A DNA stretch of 64,000 nucleotides from Platycnemis pennipes (GCA_933228895.1 OW121852.1:132923544-132987543); one strand, 5' to 3'; shown: positions 44,103 to 56,440, counted from the stretch's first letter. The notes: generated from the letters alone by a model not told the origin. Program-made: numbers and translations.

Positions 44103-44875
44103 TGGAATCCATATCTTGGAATAAGGCTGACACATGATCTTTCCCGGGGTAAACACATACGTGAAATAATGGGTCAAGCGAATCGTAAACTGGGATTCGT
44201 CAAAAGAGTACTGGGTTAATGTGACGATCATGTACGAGAAATCAGCTACTTTTCCCTTGTAAGACCTCATTTGGAATATGCTGCCAGTGTATGGGATCCC
44301 TACGAAATCGGTCTAAATAATGAACTTGAACGTGAGCAGCGAAGATCGGCTAGATTTGTAAAGGGACAGTACGATAACCTTATTAGCGTAACCAGTCTAT
44401 TAAATGAATTAAATTGGGAATCATTGTCAGATCGCAGGTTGAAATTTAGACTTAATATCTTAAACAAATTCCAAGTGATGATGTTAAAAATATTTTGCGG
44501 ACCCCAACTTACTATGGTAGACTGGACCATAATCACAAAATCAGAGAAATAGATTGCCGAACTGACAGATTCAAAATGTCCTTTTTTCCTCGTACAATTA
44601 AGGATATGAATAACGGTAAATATATCCAGTACGAGTGTAGCAATGGATAACATTGGTAGCTGCATGTTGGTATAAGGAATTGAAGCTTACCCAATTAGCA
44701 GCATGTTTTGGCATGTTTGCTATGATATTTTTACCTTTTTTAAATAGTGAAATTTAGAACAGTATATAAATACTAAACCTTTATAAACATGATAAGTTGT
44801 GCATGTTTGGTGAGTATTCACCCCCTGCCACACACCTTTATGGTGGCTTGCAGGGTATTATTTAGATGTAGTTGA
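44103..44875 (+). mobile_element. LINE-B, 5'-truncated copy
   Basis: Starts in the YLGI(R)LTHDLS...HIREIMGQANRKLGF region in broken frames. The open frame 44271-44552 encodes MEYAASVWDPYEIGLNNELEREQRRSARF... and the copy ends at TATTATTTAGATGTAG (44855-44872). Confidence 0.9.
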
Positions 44876-44879
44876 ACAA

Positions 44880-47855
44880 AAGATTTTTCTTCTTTTAGCC
44901 GAGGTAGCTCCCACATGAACGATTAAAGCTTGCTGTGATTTCTATTACAGTTAAAATGTGTTTTGATTTCTTCACAGTGTTATCATTCTATTTGTCATGT
45001 GAACGACTAATGATTTTGATTGAATATGGGTTTGTTAGTTGATAAACGTGGCGGCATATGTCAATCAGCAGTCAACAAAAAAATACTCCATTGATATTTG
45101 TCGTAACATTCGTGTCTTGAAAATTTTCTTATTTTCGAACAATATGATTCAGGAATTCCAGATCAGCGGAATCCCAGATGTGTTCAAGAAAGGAAATGCA
45201 ATGCCAGCGAGGAATAGCGATGAGTCCCGAATCACTTTACCCACCTTAAATGTGAATACGTGGTCTGTAATGGTCGCATTCTCGGGGATAGAAGCCGATT
45301 TCTCCGAGGAGAGAGGCTTTCCCAGTACCATATTGGTTCCTCCCGCTGGCCCTTGGTACCTTATGTGGTGTTTAACAACGTACACCACTCTTAAACTAAA
45401 TCTTGCCTCGGATTGCTTTTTGCGACTCTTTAATTCAGGTTTTAGTGTTTTAGTAACTAATGAATCATATTTTGGAATTCAAGTCTTGCACGAATGTTGG
45501 ACGAAACATGTATTAGTCAACCGATTCATTTAAAGGCTTGGAGGCATTATTTACAATGAAATTAAATTCTGGTCCAAGTTGACGACACTGAGTCCTTATT
45601 AAGTGTTTTTTAATATGTCCCCATTTTCGGCCTCTAAGAAATATGAAAAAACAATTTCTGGATCGAAAAGAATTAGAGGAATGACACAACGTTATCTGTA
45701 TTTTAATGTCAATGCGTCATTACCTTTAATATATTTATGGATATATAGATCATTTTGTAAGAAATGATTCTCCTAAGATATTAATACAATTTTTGATAGT
45801 TGATTCTCATCTGCATGTAAATGATACCCTGCAAGCCTTCACAAGGGAAATATTTTCCTATGCAGTATATATATACCAATCCTATGGAGCTGTCCATATG
45901 AATGGTGGCTATTGGATAAAACCTCGGTTACAGATACTTGCATTTTTGTGAGTTTCTTGCTGAAATGTAAAATTGAATTGCGAATGTCAGACTCTATTTC
46001 TTTCCCTGGTAGATTCCATGTACACTATTGTTCATCGTGGATTGCCTTATTTCCGCTATGTGCATCAATATTGTTTCTGGGGTCTTAAAACTACTCAAAA
46101 GAGTTCTGCGCCATGCGATAAGGCGATCAAATCACGCCATAAGAAATCTCGAAACTTCGTCCGAGAGCTGCCTTAAATGTTCGAGCGTCCATAAGATATT
46201 TATTTATAAAGATTTTTCCGGAGAAAACTTTTGCGAGAGTCCAAAACTACTCTCGCAAATATCGTCGTCATTACTATCGAAAGCGCCCTCTTCATCAATT
46301 CATCAATTTCGGATCGGTCTTTTGAATATCGAAAAAAAATGGATTCCCTATTTTTTTCAGCTTTCAGCCGTTTCTCATTTGGGAGACATTTCTGTAACAT
46401 TCCAAGTCTAAGGAGGTCCAGGGGAGAGAAGATTGATTTGAAAGGGTGAAAGTTAGACTCGCAATCAGGTGGGCATTGAAGGCTCTTATGGAAAAATAAA
46501 GATTCCTTATCGAATCAAGATTTCATGATTTAATATTCCAAGCGTATTTTTTTGATTTATGGGGCGATTTGATTGAAAGTTATTCCAGCAAATTCATAAA
46601 AAAATATTGACACATCCGAATGTTTGGGACATCGTTCGTGATTTGGAGATCCAAGCTCGCGGGTCCGAGACATACGCAGCAAATAAAAAACTCATCGTGT
46701 CACATTTGATCAGCTTTAAACGAATCAGCAATATCAGCAGCTCAAGGAGGTGGCGATGTCAGCACATTCAGTTTTCGTTCCAAACAAACTCTAAATCTGT
46801 TGCCATCAAAGCTGAAAATGAAGCACTTCAGGTTGGTTCCTCAAACTCTCCTTTTAAGCAAAGGATGTAGGATAAGGAGGAGTTTTCCTCTTTTCCCAGG
46901 AGAAACATTTGGCCAGGGAATCTGAAGTATGTTAGTGTGAATGACAGGTAAAGCAAGACAAGAACTTGAAAAGAATCTCTCATAAATTATAAAAATAACA
47001 TTGAAATATTACAATGTGTTGTCGTGCATTTTGCAGCTAAAAAATGTTAGTCCTTGGATTTCATGTGTAACTTCTTAAGATATATTTCCGAAGAAGGAAG
47101 GATACGACTGCAGAATTTTAGACACTATCATTCCATGCCATTCAGCACGCTTTTATATAAGTTTATAATGCTTGACTCAATTGTTTGAAATATTCTGCCA
47201 TAGTGAAATAAGTTGAAAATAGTCAACATAATACAGTGTATGGTAATTATACATGAATATTTCAGGTATCATTAAGAAAGATCTTCAACATTGAAAATAT
47301 TTTACGCGTAATATTTGTAATCAACTCAGTTAAAATGTAATTGAAATCACAATGTTTAAAAGATGATAAACATGAATTAACACATGCTGCCTGTGTTTTA
47401 CTGTGAAGGCACCTCAAGGTTTGAAGACTTTTGTGTTTGGCAATGCGATCGTCTTACCCGGAGACAGTTGGAGGCAACGAAATTCCATCTCTTGTTATTC
47501 TGTTAAAAATTCAGATCACAGTTAAACAGAGGTTAAACTCTTTTAAATTAAGTAAATAGGAAGGTTAATACCTTTTTTAAAAGAAGAATCCGAGCCTGAC
47601 GCCTTCTAACAGCTATAAGTGAGAGTTTTACAGCTAGAAACTGGTTCTTGAAGCTGTTTTTGTTGTCTAGGATTTCAATCTGAATCCAAATCATTATTAG
47701 TTACATCAATGCAGAGATGATTTGAGTACATTTTGATATTGTAGTAATAATTTTACTACATAATTCGTAACATTTTTGTAGTAATGATTGATGTAATTAT
47801 CGTATAGAATAAAATATACTAATTTCTTATGTTCACTCTAGTAATTACAATGCGC
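44880..47855. other. Unannotated 3-kb intronic stretch
   Basis: Open frames up to 164 codons (45039-45533 +) have no recognisable domains, and overlapping frames exist on the other strand. No inverted or direct repeat was found by eye. Confidence 0.4.
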
Positions 47856-47861
47856 GGGCTG

Positions 47862-47935
47862 GGTGGGGTATAACTGGTAGAGTGGAAATCCGGCCTTCTT
47901 AACTACAACCGTGGGTTAAAGTTGCCTTTCGGCCA
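47862..47935 (+). repeat. tRNA-like SINE relic
   Basis: Box A-like GGTATAACTGGTAGAGTGG is followed at tRNA spacing by a decayed box B, GGGTTAAAGTTGCC. The body downstream (GGCCATAATCATGGTGGCAC) is not matched elsewhere in the window. Confidence 0.45.
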
Positions 47936-48344
47936 TAATCATGGTGGCACAATCACGGAAACGTGACAGAAAACTGAGACAAACATCGAGTCACATTAAA
48001 TCCAGGTTTATCAGATGCCAGTTTTCATATCGAAGGTCGAGAGAAACTAGAAACATTATCATAATTCTGAAGCTAAATTTATACTAAATCGATTCTTTCT
48101 AACCTGGCATTGCTTATCATATACTACTTTAGTATTATGTAAACTCACAACCCGCAAACCCAAATTCTCCACAGATTCAATTCATATGACCTCAATAAAT
48201 CTAATAACCAGACTATCATAAGATAATACCCCAGTGGTCACAGAAAACAAGAAAGAATTATACCAACCAGCAACTCAACAACCGGCCAAAATTCCTTCCT
48301 CTCCTCAACAATATCTACTCCGAAATAGTTAATCCGGTCCCAAT

Positions 48345-48530
48345 TACGGCGAGGTGAAGTCATCGCCTGCTAATCCTGGTGTCGCGGGATCGAATCCCGC
48401 GGTGGGTATTCCTACACCCAGGGAAAGGGTGTATGTAAACCTGGAAACCTGATGACAGGCTAATACCTATTAGGGGTATATGGACCAACAGATTATTCCG
48501 CGAGCAAAGGAATATCCCATGGTGGCCCCC
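48345..48530 (+). repeat. SINE-2, tRNA-derived
   Basis: The head GGCGAGGTGAAGTCATCGCC then CTGCTAATCC resembles a serine (GCT) tRNA around the anticodon. A clean T-arm follows: CGCGGGATCGAATCCCGCG. A body with ACACCCAGGGAAAGGGTGT and CTGATGACAGG follows, up to a LINE-B fragment. The single copy makes the ends uncertain. Confidence 0.55.
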
Positions 48531-48584
48531 GTGGATAGGTGCCTCTCAGTTCTCACATCTCCTTCCTTCCTTGTCTTAAGAACC

Positions 48585-48960
48585 TCAACTTACTATGGTA
48601 GACTGGACCGTAATTACAAAATTAGAGAAATTGATTGCCGAACTGACAGATTCAAAACGTTCTTTTTTCCTCGTACAATTAGGGTTATGAATAGCGGTAA
48701 ATATATCCAATACGAGTGTAGCAATGGATAACATAGGTAGTTGCATGTTGGTGTAAGGACTTGAAGGTAACCCAACTAACAGCATGTTTTTGCATGTTTG
48801 CTTTGCTATTTTTATCTTTTTCTAAATAGTATAGTCTAGAACAGTATATAAATACTAATCCTTTTAAATGCAGGATATGTAGTGCATGTTTGGTGAGACT
48901 TCACCCCCTGCCACACATCTTTGAGGTGACTTGCAGGGTATTATGTAGATGTAGATGTAG
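48585..48960 (+). mobile_element. LINE-B 3' fragment
   Basis: Encodes TYYGRLDRNYKIREIDCRTDRFK near 48590-48660, then the 3' untranslated region and the tail TATGTAGATGTAGATGTAG ending at 48960. Confidence 0.88.
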
Positions 48961-49344
48961 TCGAATCACTCTCACTCCCTTCTCTACCGCCAACAATTTC
49001 AACTCCTACCCGTTTCCAATTCGTACAAACTATAGTCCATCATAGTAAAACAACCCATCTTTATCAACTCCTTACCTAAACAAAATAGCTTATCCATAAA
49101 AATATATCTTGACCACAACAAAATAATCTGTCTGAAACCCTAAATCCTGAATAAAATATCTTCATAGCCAGTAGTAAAATAACCTTTTTCACCCCTTAAT
49201 TCGAACAAAATTAAAACCACGACGAATGCAACACAGCAAGTACTATCTACTTCGTTCAAGAGATGGGGGTATGCGGTTACGGCAACCAAGTTTAGACTAG
49301 AATACAGTTAGTAATTGCTTTTAAGCGAGATGGAAAATACATGT
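48961..49344. other. Unannotated AT-rich sequence
   Basis: Nothing recognised. Confidence 0.4.
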
Positions 49345-49396
49345 CTGGAGTGAATTCACACCCTGCCACACACCTTTCATGGTATTATGAAGATGT
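49345..49396 (+). mobile_element. LINE-B terminal remnant
   Basis: GTGAATTCACACCCTGCCAC followed by ATTATGAAGATGTGG is the last 50 bases of LINE-B. Confidence 0.65.
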
Positions 49397-49525
49397 GGAT
49401 TCGAGGGGCCTTCAGTCTCTCGGAATCCTTACCTTGCACTCGTTGATTCCTTCAGGAAGAGTTCAATATGTTCTTGCACATGAGAGAGTCGAGCTTCGAG
49501 CCCCGGCTAAGAGAGTTGGAATTAG

Positions 49526-49892
49526 GGTGGGAGTCAATATCAGAGCGTAGGTTAAGGTACAGATTAAATCTATTAGAGAAATTTCAATCGGATAGCTTTA
49601 CTGAAGATGTTAAGCTCATATTAAAAAAAACACCCAAATTATGCTAGATTCGACCAGTTAAACAAGAGTAGAGAGATAGATTGTCGTGGCGGGATAGGTA
49701 GGGGAAATATTTTAGAGTATTCTGTAGTGCATGATGCATGTATTAATCCTTTAAATACTATTGATACTAACAATATAGTTCCTTGAGACCCTATAGTTGC
49801 TTGTTTGTATGTTAGTAGTGAATGTTTGGAGCTCTTCACCCCATGCCACACACCCTCGCGGTGGTACTGCAGGGTATCGTGTAGATGTAGAT
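49526..49892 (+). mobile_element. LINE-B2 3' fragment
   Basis: Begins at the GWESISERRLRYRLNLLEKFQSDSFTEDV-type region in broken frame. It runs through the B2-type 3' untranslated region (GAGACCCTATAGTTGC...TTCACCCCATGCC) to ATCGTGTAGATGTAGATG. Confidence 0.85.
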
Positions 49893-50404
49893 GAGAGAGA
49901 GACCGTTTAGGAGGAACGTGCCTTGCGCATGCGCAGGTGGAATGGATGGGGAGCCTGATGGGACTATCAAGAGGAGGGGAGGGTGAGGAAGACGGTTCCC
50001 TGAGAACCCATTTTTTAACGGAAGATAATATCCCCGTCACGTAGCGACGAGGAGATAAGCCCTTTTGAGTCGCCGCGTCGTCTTCCCACCGCCTCGGTCC
50101 CCGTCTCCCTAGGCACTCGTCTTCCGAAGGGATTTCGGGCGAGATTGAAAAATACCCGCGCGGACGCGGACGGGAATGGTGTGAGAGAAGAGACGATTGC
50201 CGCGCGTGCCGGGAACACACAAAAGGCGCCTTCGAAGCGAGAGGTGTGCCGACTCGGGAATCGGTGTGGGGAATCCTCTGTCGGCAGGAGGCCTTCGACT
50301 CGCGAAATATCTCATCCATTCTTCCCGGGGCTTTCTTTGGGCTGCCGTCGCCTGCCGTTAAATTGCTCTCTGTGTGATACCTGCAGCCAACCAGGCGAAG
50401 ACAA
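49893..50404. other. GC- and CpG-rich stretch before LINE-B2
   Basis: Contains TGCGCATGCGCA (about 49924-49935) and many CpGs. Overlapping frames carry no known domain. It may be promoter-like sequence or the edge of an unrecognised repeat. Confidence 0.35.
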
Positions 50405-51312
50405 GCTTTGCCACTTAACTACTGAAACGATAAAAGTCACAACGGGAGTTCCCCAGGGTAGTGTAGTAGGTCCGCTTCTATTTCTTTTATGCATAAACGA
50501 TTTAGGTACCGTAGTTAGTATTAAGCTTAGACTTTTTGCAGACGATGCGGTAATGTATAGGGGTATATCTAAAGGAGAAGACAGGAAATCGCTTAGCAAG
50601 GATTTAGATGCAATTCAAGAATGGTGCGACAAATGGCAGTTAGAGATTAACCTTAAAAAGTGTGTAGCTATCAATTTTGGAGGAGGAATAATCCTTAGAG
50701 CGATCCTGTAAAAATAGTAACTCCATGATCGAAAGCGTTGATACCGTTAGGTATTTAGGTGTAACAATCACTAAAGATTTAACGTGGGGAAGACCCATCC
50801 GGGAAATATACGGCCGAGCGAGGAAAAAGCTAGGGTTTATAAAAAGAGTACTTGGGAAATGTGACGAGAAGACAAAAGAGCGATGTTACTTTTCACTAGT
50901 TAGGCCCCACCTTGAGTATGCAGCCAGTGTATGGGATCCTAATGAATTAGGTTTGATGAGAGAAGTAGACAGTGTGCAGCGTAGAGCAGCTAGGTTCGTC
51001 AAAAGGTGTTGCGATAGATTGAGCAGTGTATCAGAATTAATACAAGAATTAGGGTGGGAATCATTAGCAGAGCGTAGGTTAAAGTACAGATTAAATCTAT
51101 TAGAGAAATTAAAATCGAATAACTTTACTGAAGATGTTAGGCACATATTAAAAACACCAGCGTATTATGCTAGATTCGACCAGACAAATAAGATTAGGGA
51201 GATAGATTGTCGTACTGATAGATTCAAAATGGCATTTTTCCCCCGTACTAAAAGAGAACAGAATAGGCAGCATAGCAAAGGGGGAAATATTTTAACTCTA
51301 TTCATCCTTGTG
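50405..51312 (+). mobile_element. LINE-B2, reverse transcriptase and C-terminal domain
   Basis: Two near-adjacent frames (to 50711 and from 50725) encode VTTGVPQGSVVGPLLFLLCIND and LFADDAVMYRG with an intact FADD catalytic motif. The C-terminal domain follows: YLGVTITKDLTWGR...LVRPHLEYAASVWDPNELG...VQRRAARFVKRCCD...IREIDCRTDRFKMAFFPRTKRE. A frame break near 50700 separates them. The usual 3' untranslated region and tail are missing. It is the best-preserved B2 copy here. Confidence 0.92.
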
Positions 51313-51791
51313 ACAATAAAGTAAGCTTGTTGGCCGTGAGAAGTTAATTAAAAGATAGTAGCACCGACACCAACACCACCAGGGAAGTTCATTTTCTTGA
51401 GAGTTGCTCCAATTTCACCTATCTTAAGGGAAACGCAGGAGAGAAATTTGCTCTTGATTTAAAACGCTGTTTTTATTCGACTTCCCCTGCCATGCGCCCA
51501 GGAGTGGAAGACTCCTATATCGATATTTCTGATCGTCGACGGAGAGATAGGTTTGAGAGGCTCGGGATAGGGCTCAGTGGTGGGCCACTTCCCTAGATGA
51601 AGTTGGCCGAAATATCAACATAGGGGTATTTCACTATATACCCCTCTATTGGTATCGGTATCATTACCTTCTGAAAAATGTGTTCGTCCTTTATGACTCG
51701 CAAGCATCTCCAATGTATGAAATGGAAAACTTAGTTCTCTTACACGATATAAATGTGAAACGCCTTTTAAATACATTCTTAAGTTCCTTAA
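51313..51791. other. Unannotated sequence with small hairpins
   Basis: Hairpins such as CCCTA...TAGGG (51593-51626) and AGGGGTAT/ATACCCCT (51623-51648) occur. Nothing coding was seen. Confidence 0.4.
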
Positions 51792-52548
51792 CATGATCTT
51801 TCCAGGGGTAAACACATTCGTGAAATAATGGGTCAAGGTAATCGTAAACTGGGATTCATTAAAAGAGTATTCGGTAAATGTGATGATCATGTACGAGAAA
51901 TCAGCTACTTTTCCCTTTTAAGACGTCTTTTGGAATATGCTGCCAGTGTATGGGATCCCTACGAAATCGGTCTAAATAATGAACTTGAAAGTGTGCAGCG
52001 AAGATCGGAAAGATTTGTTAAGGGTCGTTACGATAACCTTATTAGCATGACCAGTCTATTAAATGAATTGAAATGGGAATCATTGTCAGATCGCAGGTTG
52101 AAATTTAGACTTAATCTCTTAAAAAAATTCCAAGACCATATTTTCAGTGATGATGTTAAAAATATTTTGCGGACCCCAACTTACTCTGGTAGACTGGACC
52201 ATAATTAGAAAATCAGAAAAATTGATTGCCGAACTGACAGATTCATAATGCCCTTTTTTCCTCGTACAATTAGGGATATGAATAACGGTAAATATATCCA
52301 GTACGAGTGTAGCAATGAATAAAATTGGTAGTTTCTTATTGGTATAAAGACTTGAAGGTAACCTAACTAACAGCATGTTTTAGTATGTTTGCTTTGCTAT
52401 TTTTATCTTTTTTAAATAGTGAAGTTTAGACTAGTATATTAACACTAATCCTTTTTTATGCATCATATGAAGTGCATGTTTGGTGACAATTCACCCCCTG
52501 CCACACACCTTTACGGTGGATAGCACGGTATTTTGTAGATGTAGATGT
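51792..52548 (+). mobile_element. LINE-B, 5'-truncated copy
   Basis: Open frame 51828-52208 encodes MGQGNRKLGFIKRVFGKC...VWDPYEIGLNNELESVQRRSERF...RTPTYSGRLDHN. The 3' untranslated region ends TTTGTAGATGTAGATG at 52548. Confidence 0.92.
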
Positions 52549-54671
52549 TAAGTTTTCCGAAGTTGGCAAAGAGTGGTTTCAGGCTTTATCGTATTCTCAT
52601 AACACATTGGTATACTTGCGTGTTTTATAATTTTAACCTGCACTTGGAAGTCGTCACAAAAAACATTGTAGACTCATAAATTTCTGCTGTTGTGCAACTA
52701 ATTATTCATCAGTTAATCCTGTAGAATTCATCTTTTTCTGGCGTCAAGCGCGTAGAAAAAAGCAACACTGGGATGCAGCTGTTCATTGTACCTTATTCTT
52801 TCAGCGACATGGAAATAGCAGCCGATATCTATGATATGACCCCTTGCATATTCTCCTCAAATTTTTTTGTGCAAAACAGATCAAAGAATCCAACTAGTAT
52901 TCAAACAATATTTGCGGACAAAATTTTCCTTCTATAAATTTACCTACATCGGATAAAAACTGACCTATCATGGAATTTTTCTTTTTCTAGACTTCATCAG
53001 TAAATGGTTGAATAAATATTTTTTTTGACATTGAAAAGAAAGAAGTATTTATATCAGTGGGAGAAAACCTATAATTTTACCATAAATATCAACTATTCTC
53101 ACGAAGCCAAGCCAGACTCAAGTATATTTACTAAGCTTTTATTCTGGCATGGTTTTCAAAAGCGTTGTTTTTCATCTTTTATGAAAATTATTTATGCTTC
53201 AATATTACTCTTGAATTTGTAATGTGCGTGTATGAAAATCGGTTCACATTTATCTTTATTTTGTTTTTTTTTCGCTTTAATATCTTATTCATTCAATTTA
53301 CTCCCATTCTCTAATAAACCCTCGATTTATCTGGTGTACTTAGACTTCAAAGGTACCCTCTATGATCGTATCTCAAATCTGATATCCTTTTACCTCCGTA
53401 CACAAAGCGCTCCCGTGCTCTGAGGTATCCCTGCCCTATTTCCCTTTTCTTCCTAGCGGTCCCTATCGGACCGCCGTGACTTAGTTTATTGGCCAACCCA
53501 GGCTTCCAAACGTCTCCATTTTTTTCGGTCCAATAAACATCAAGACAGTCGTATGCCTTTTTTATATCCATGCGGCCACTGAAGTTATCTTTAGAGCCCA
53601 TTAAAATATTTGTTTTTTTAAATTTTGCCGACGGCTGCATTCAGATGCAGAATCATTAAAGCATCTTATTAAAGGTCTTATTTCAAATACCTAGTCGTAA
53701 AATTTGTCCCTTGTATGTCCACGAGTTCTAACGAATAATGCATGTAAAGTTCGCGATGATAAACCCGTTGTTTTTAATTGATTGTTTCTTTTTTACGTAA
53801 TGACACCAATAAATAACTGGAGCAATTACATTGGTGGCACGTGGCCCATGGCTTCCCTTTGTTTTCACTCCTCAGAGTGATAGAGCTGAAATTGCCACTC
53901 ATAAATACAGCAAAGCAGCGGTTTGAAGGTTTCCCTCTCATACCTGGCATCTGCGTCAAGTGATAAGGTACTGTGGCTCTTTGTTTAGAATACAATCAGA
54001 ATTCAAATTTAAGAGCTCCACGATACTCTTCCTTTCAACTGTGATTAAGATAATTTGAGAAGTGGTAACACGCCCTCGATTTCTGGAAGAAGTCAGAATA
54101 ATTATGGCCTGAGATGGAAGCTTAATACGCTGCTTCCCAAACAGAATCCCACATTGTATGCGCGAGAGATCCTTTTTGTAGCCGGGACCAAAAACATCCA
54201 ATTCCTTACCTGATTCCGTTAAAAGGAACGAAAATTGATTTTTAAAACAGGCAAAGGCCTGGATATTTGCGAAAAATTCTACTGATATTTTGTACTAACC
54301 CTATTTTTTTATGTAACATTGTATGCTGGGCCTCGATAATGGATCTTTATAACGCGTGCGCTAGCGTTATCGTAATTTTTTCAATTTAACTTATGTCAGA
54401 GATAACGTGATCTCCGTTCTTCATTTTTCGTGTAGCACTTCAAATTGCTTATGACAATCAGTGGAGCGAATTTTAAAGAAGGTTATTGTTAACCCTGCGC
54501 TACTCTAGGGGTAAGCGTTAACGATAAATATTGCGATAACGCAAAAGATGCATCCGTAATTCCACACCTGGTTATATCTGAATTGATCCTATAAAAAAAA
54601 ATATGTGCATAAAATTACATCATTTGATATAAGTTTATTCATATCATGTTTTTTTGGGACAGTAATGCTAA
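52549..54671. other. Unannotated 2.1-kb intronic stretch
   Basis: Only short frames. A weak inverted relation between TAGCGTTATCG (54362) and CGATAACGC (54534) is noted but not called. Confidence 0.4.
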
Positions 54672-54871
54672 GTAAAGCTAGCCCAACTAGCAGCATGTTT
54701 TTGCATGTGTGCTTTGCTATTTTTATCTTTTTTTAAATAGCGTAGTTTTGAACAATACCTATACAAGTACTAATAATTCTTTGTGCATGATATGTAGTGC
54801 ATGTTTGGTGAGAGTTCACCCCCTGTCACACACCTATATGGTGGCTTGCAGGGTATTATGTAGATGTAGAA
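54672..54871 (+). mobile_element. LINE-B 3' untranslated fragment
   Basis: Runs from GCCCAACTAGCAGCATG through GTGCATGTTTGGTGAGAG to TATTATGTAGATGTAG. Confidence 0.85.
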
Positions 54872-55011
54872 TGCATTTCTATGATGGAAGGCAGCCTCCC
54901 CCCATGAATGCGACCTTCGAGGGTGACTAAATCTCGATTAATTGACGTGCATATTATGTGAGTAAAAAAAAACTTTAGCACTTTTCCACAATATATTTAA
55001 AATTATAAAAT

Positions 55012-55055
55012 GACACAACACGTGTTTCGGCTTACTAAGCCATCATCAGGTGTAG
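55012..55055 (-). other. Hammerhead-like module 5, 3' of the Penelope-like GIY-YIG frame
   Basis: On the minus strand CTGATGAT (complement of 55042-55049), helix GGCTT/AAGCC, GAAAC (complement of 55024-55028), AC, GTG. The last base of the triplet is G, which a cleaving hammerhead does not tolerate, so this copy is probably inactive. Confidence 0.5.
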
Positions 55056-55123
55056 ACTCACACTTTCCGTGACAGTAGCGCAATATATGTGAAACGGGAA
55101 GGGGATATGAGAAAGTGTTTGGT

Positions 55124-55180
55124 GGGGGGGGGGGTAGGAGGGAATGACTAAGTAGGTGGTGAGTGAGGGGGGGGGGGGGG
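55124..55180. repeat. Two long G-runs
   Basis: Runs of about 11 G (from 55124) and 14 G (55167-55180), with further short G-runs between. They lie between the GIY-YIG stop and the hammerhead-like module. Length is likely variable and may be misassembled. Confidence 0.8.
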
Positions 55181-55273
55181 CGAGGAGAGAAGAATTGTAT
55201 AAATCACTCTAAGGAGTTAAACCTTGGCACTGGATTAGGGAAGTGGTTGGTTATATGGAAAAGGAATAGCAAG

Positions 55274-55606
55274 CTATGGGGAATGGATCCGGAACAGTTG
55301 GTCATTCAACAACAGGTTATCATCGCTGTGTATAATTTCCCACTGTTCCCATGCGTCCAATCTTGGGCCTTTTCTTTCGATATGCAGAATTTCCGGATCA
55401 AAGAGGCAGTGGTGCGATGTCTCCAGTAGGTGTTTGGCCAGCAGTGACGATTTGTCTCCCTTATCCACACACCTTCGATGGTCTTGCAGTCTGGTGGTAA
55501 AATCCCTGCCCGTCAGTCCAACGCAATATTTATCACAGCTGAGGCACTTGACCTTGTAGACGCCTGAAGGGAATTTTGGATAAATTGTGTCTTTGCTTTT
55601 GCACAA
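55274..55606 (-). pseudogene. GIY-YIG endonuclease domain of a Penelope-like element
   Basis: 110 codons are open. The domain keeps the GIY-YIG tyrosines, the arginine in TGRDF and the histidine region LQDH. The preceding reverse transcriptase is absent, so this is a 5'-truncated copy. It nicks target DNA for insertion in intact relatives. Confidence 0.82.
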
Positions 55607-55888
55607 AATCTTCGATAAAGTACACTGAAATTTGTCCCTTGGGAATATTCTCTTAAGTTTAGATTACCAACAATTGGCAGGGTACACCAAGTTCTTTTAT
55701 CCGGTTCAAAAACTGGGATAGCCGTTATTTCGGAAATGGTTTTTGTGAGCTTTTTACGCAGGATTTTGCGTTACAATTTGATTTCTAAAGTATTTTTTTT
55801 CATTACTCACCTAATGTCTCACTTCCACTACATGATGCCTGAAACAGTGAACTGTGACGTACATATATCGTATAGATACGTACCAAAT

Positions 55889-56440
55889 ATATCATCATCA
55901 AGGGTCAAAAATCCTAGGATTGGTTTGACGTAGCCCTCCACTCGATTCTTCTATCGGCCAACCTCTTCATATTAACGTAGTTTATCTCTGTCACGTCCTT
56001 TACAACCTGCTCCATGTAACTCATACGAGGCCTGCCTTTTCCATTCTTCCCGTTCACTTTACCCTCGACGATTGTCTTCATCAGGCCATCGTGTCTTAAG
56101 ATATGGCCGATTAAGTTGTCCCTTCTTCTTTTTAGAGTTTTCAGCAGACTTCTCTTTTCTCCCACTCTTCTTAGGACTTCTTCATTTGTCACTCGGTCGA
56201 TCCATTTAATCTTCTGCATTCTTCTGTAGCACCATATTTCGAATGCTTCCACCCTTTTCTTCTCCGCTGCTGTCATCGTCCATGCATCACTGCCGTAAAG
56301 GAACATGCCCCAGATATACGTTCTAATGAATTGCTTCCTTACTTCCAAGCTTGTATTTCCAGCTGTAAGTAGATACTTCTTTTGATAGAATGCCCTCCTT
56401 GCCTGGGCTATTCTATTCTACGCACTATTTCTTTCTTGCT
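55889..56440 (-). mobile_element. LINE-A C-terminal fragment
   Basis: ATCATCATCAAGGGTC marks the 3' edge. The 144-codon frame 56348-55914 encodes EVRKQFIRTYIWGMFLYGSDAWTM...WCYRRMQKIKWIDRVTNEEVLRRVGEKRSLLKTLKRRRDNLIGHILRHDGL...GKGRPRMSYMEQ. It is the best-preserved LINE-A C-terminus in the window. Confidence 0.9.

Larger units (their letters stand above)
54966..55740 (-). mobile_element. Penelope-like element, 3' portion with GIY-YIG domain
   Basis: On the minus strand a linker region precedes the frame 55606-55274. That frame encodes KFPSGVYKVKCLSCDKYCVGLTGRDFTTRLQDHRR, where GVY and YCVG form the GIY-YIG nuclease core. It continues with LAKHLLETSH and ERKGPRLDAWEQWEI. This C-terminal nuclease is characteristic of Penelope-like retroelements. 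The sequence upstream to about 55740 also reads like their linker in other frames. Downstream are two long C-runs, then hammerhead-like module 5 (55055-55012) and a TGTGGAAAAG box at about 54990-54983. Confidence 0.82.

Noticed and set aside
45039..45533. 164-codon open frame as a possible gene
   Set aside because: No recognisable domain, a frame also lies on the opposite strand, and composition equals the intron.
53347..53640. Minus-strand 97-residue frame
   Set aside because: It looked faintly like a retroelement protein (WTEKNGDVWKP) but no family motif could be confirmed.
54360..54545. Possible inverted-repeat element (TAGCGTTATCG with CGATAACGC)
   Set aside because: Match is only about ten bases and no duplication flanks it.
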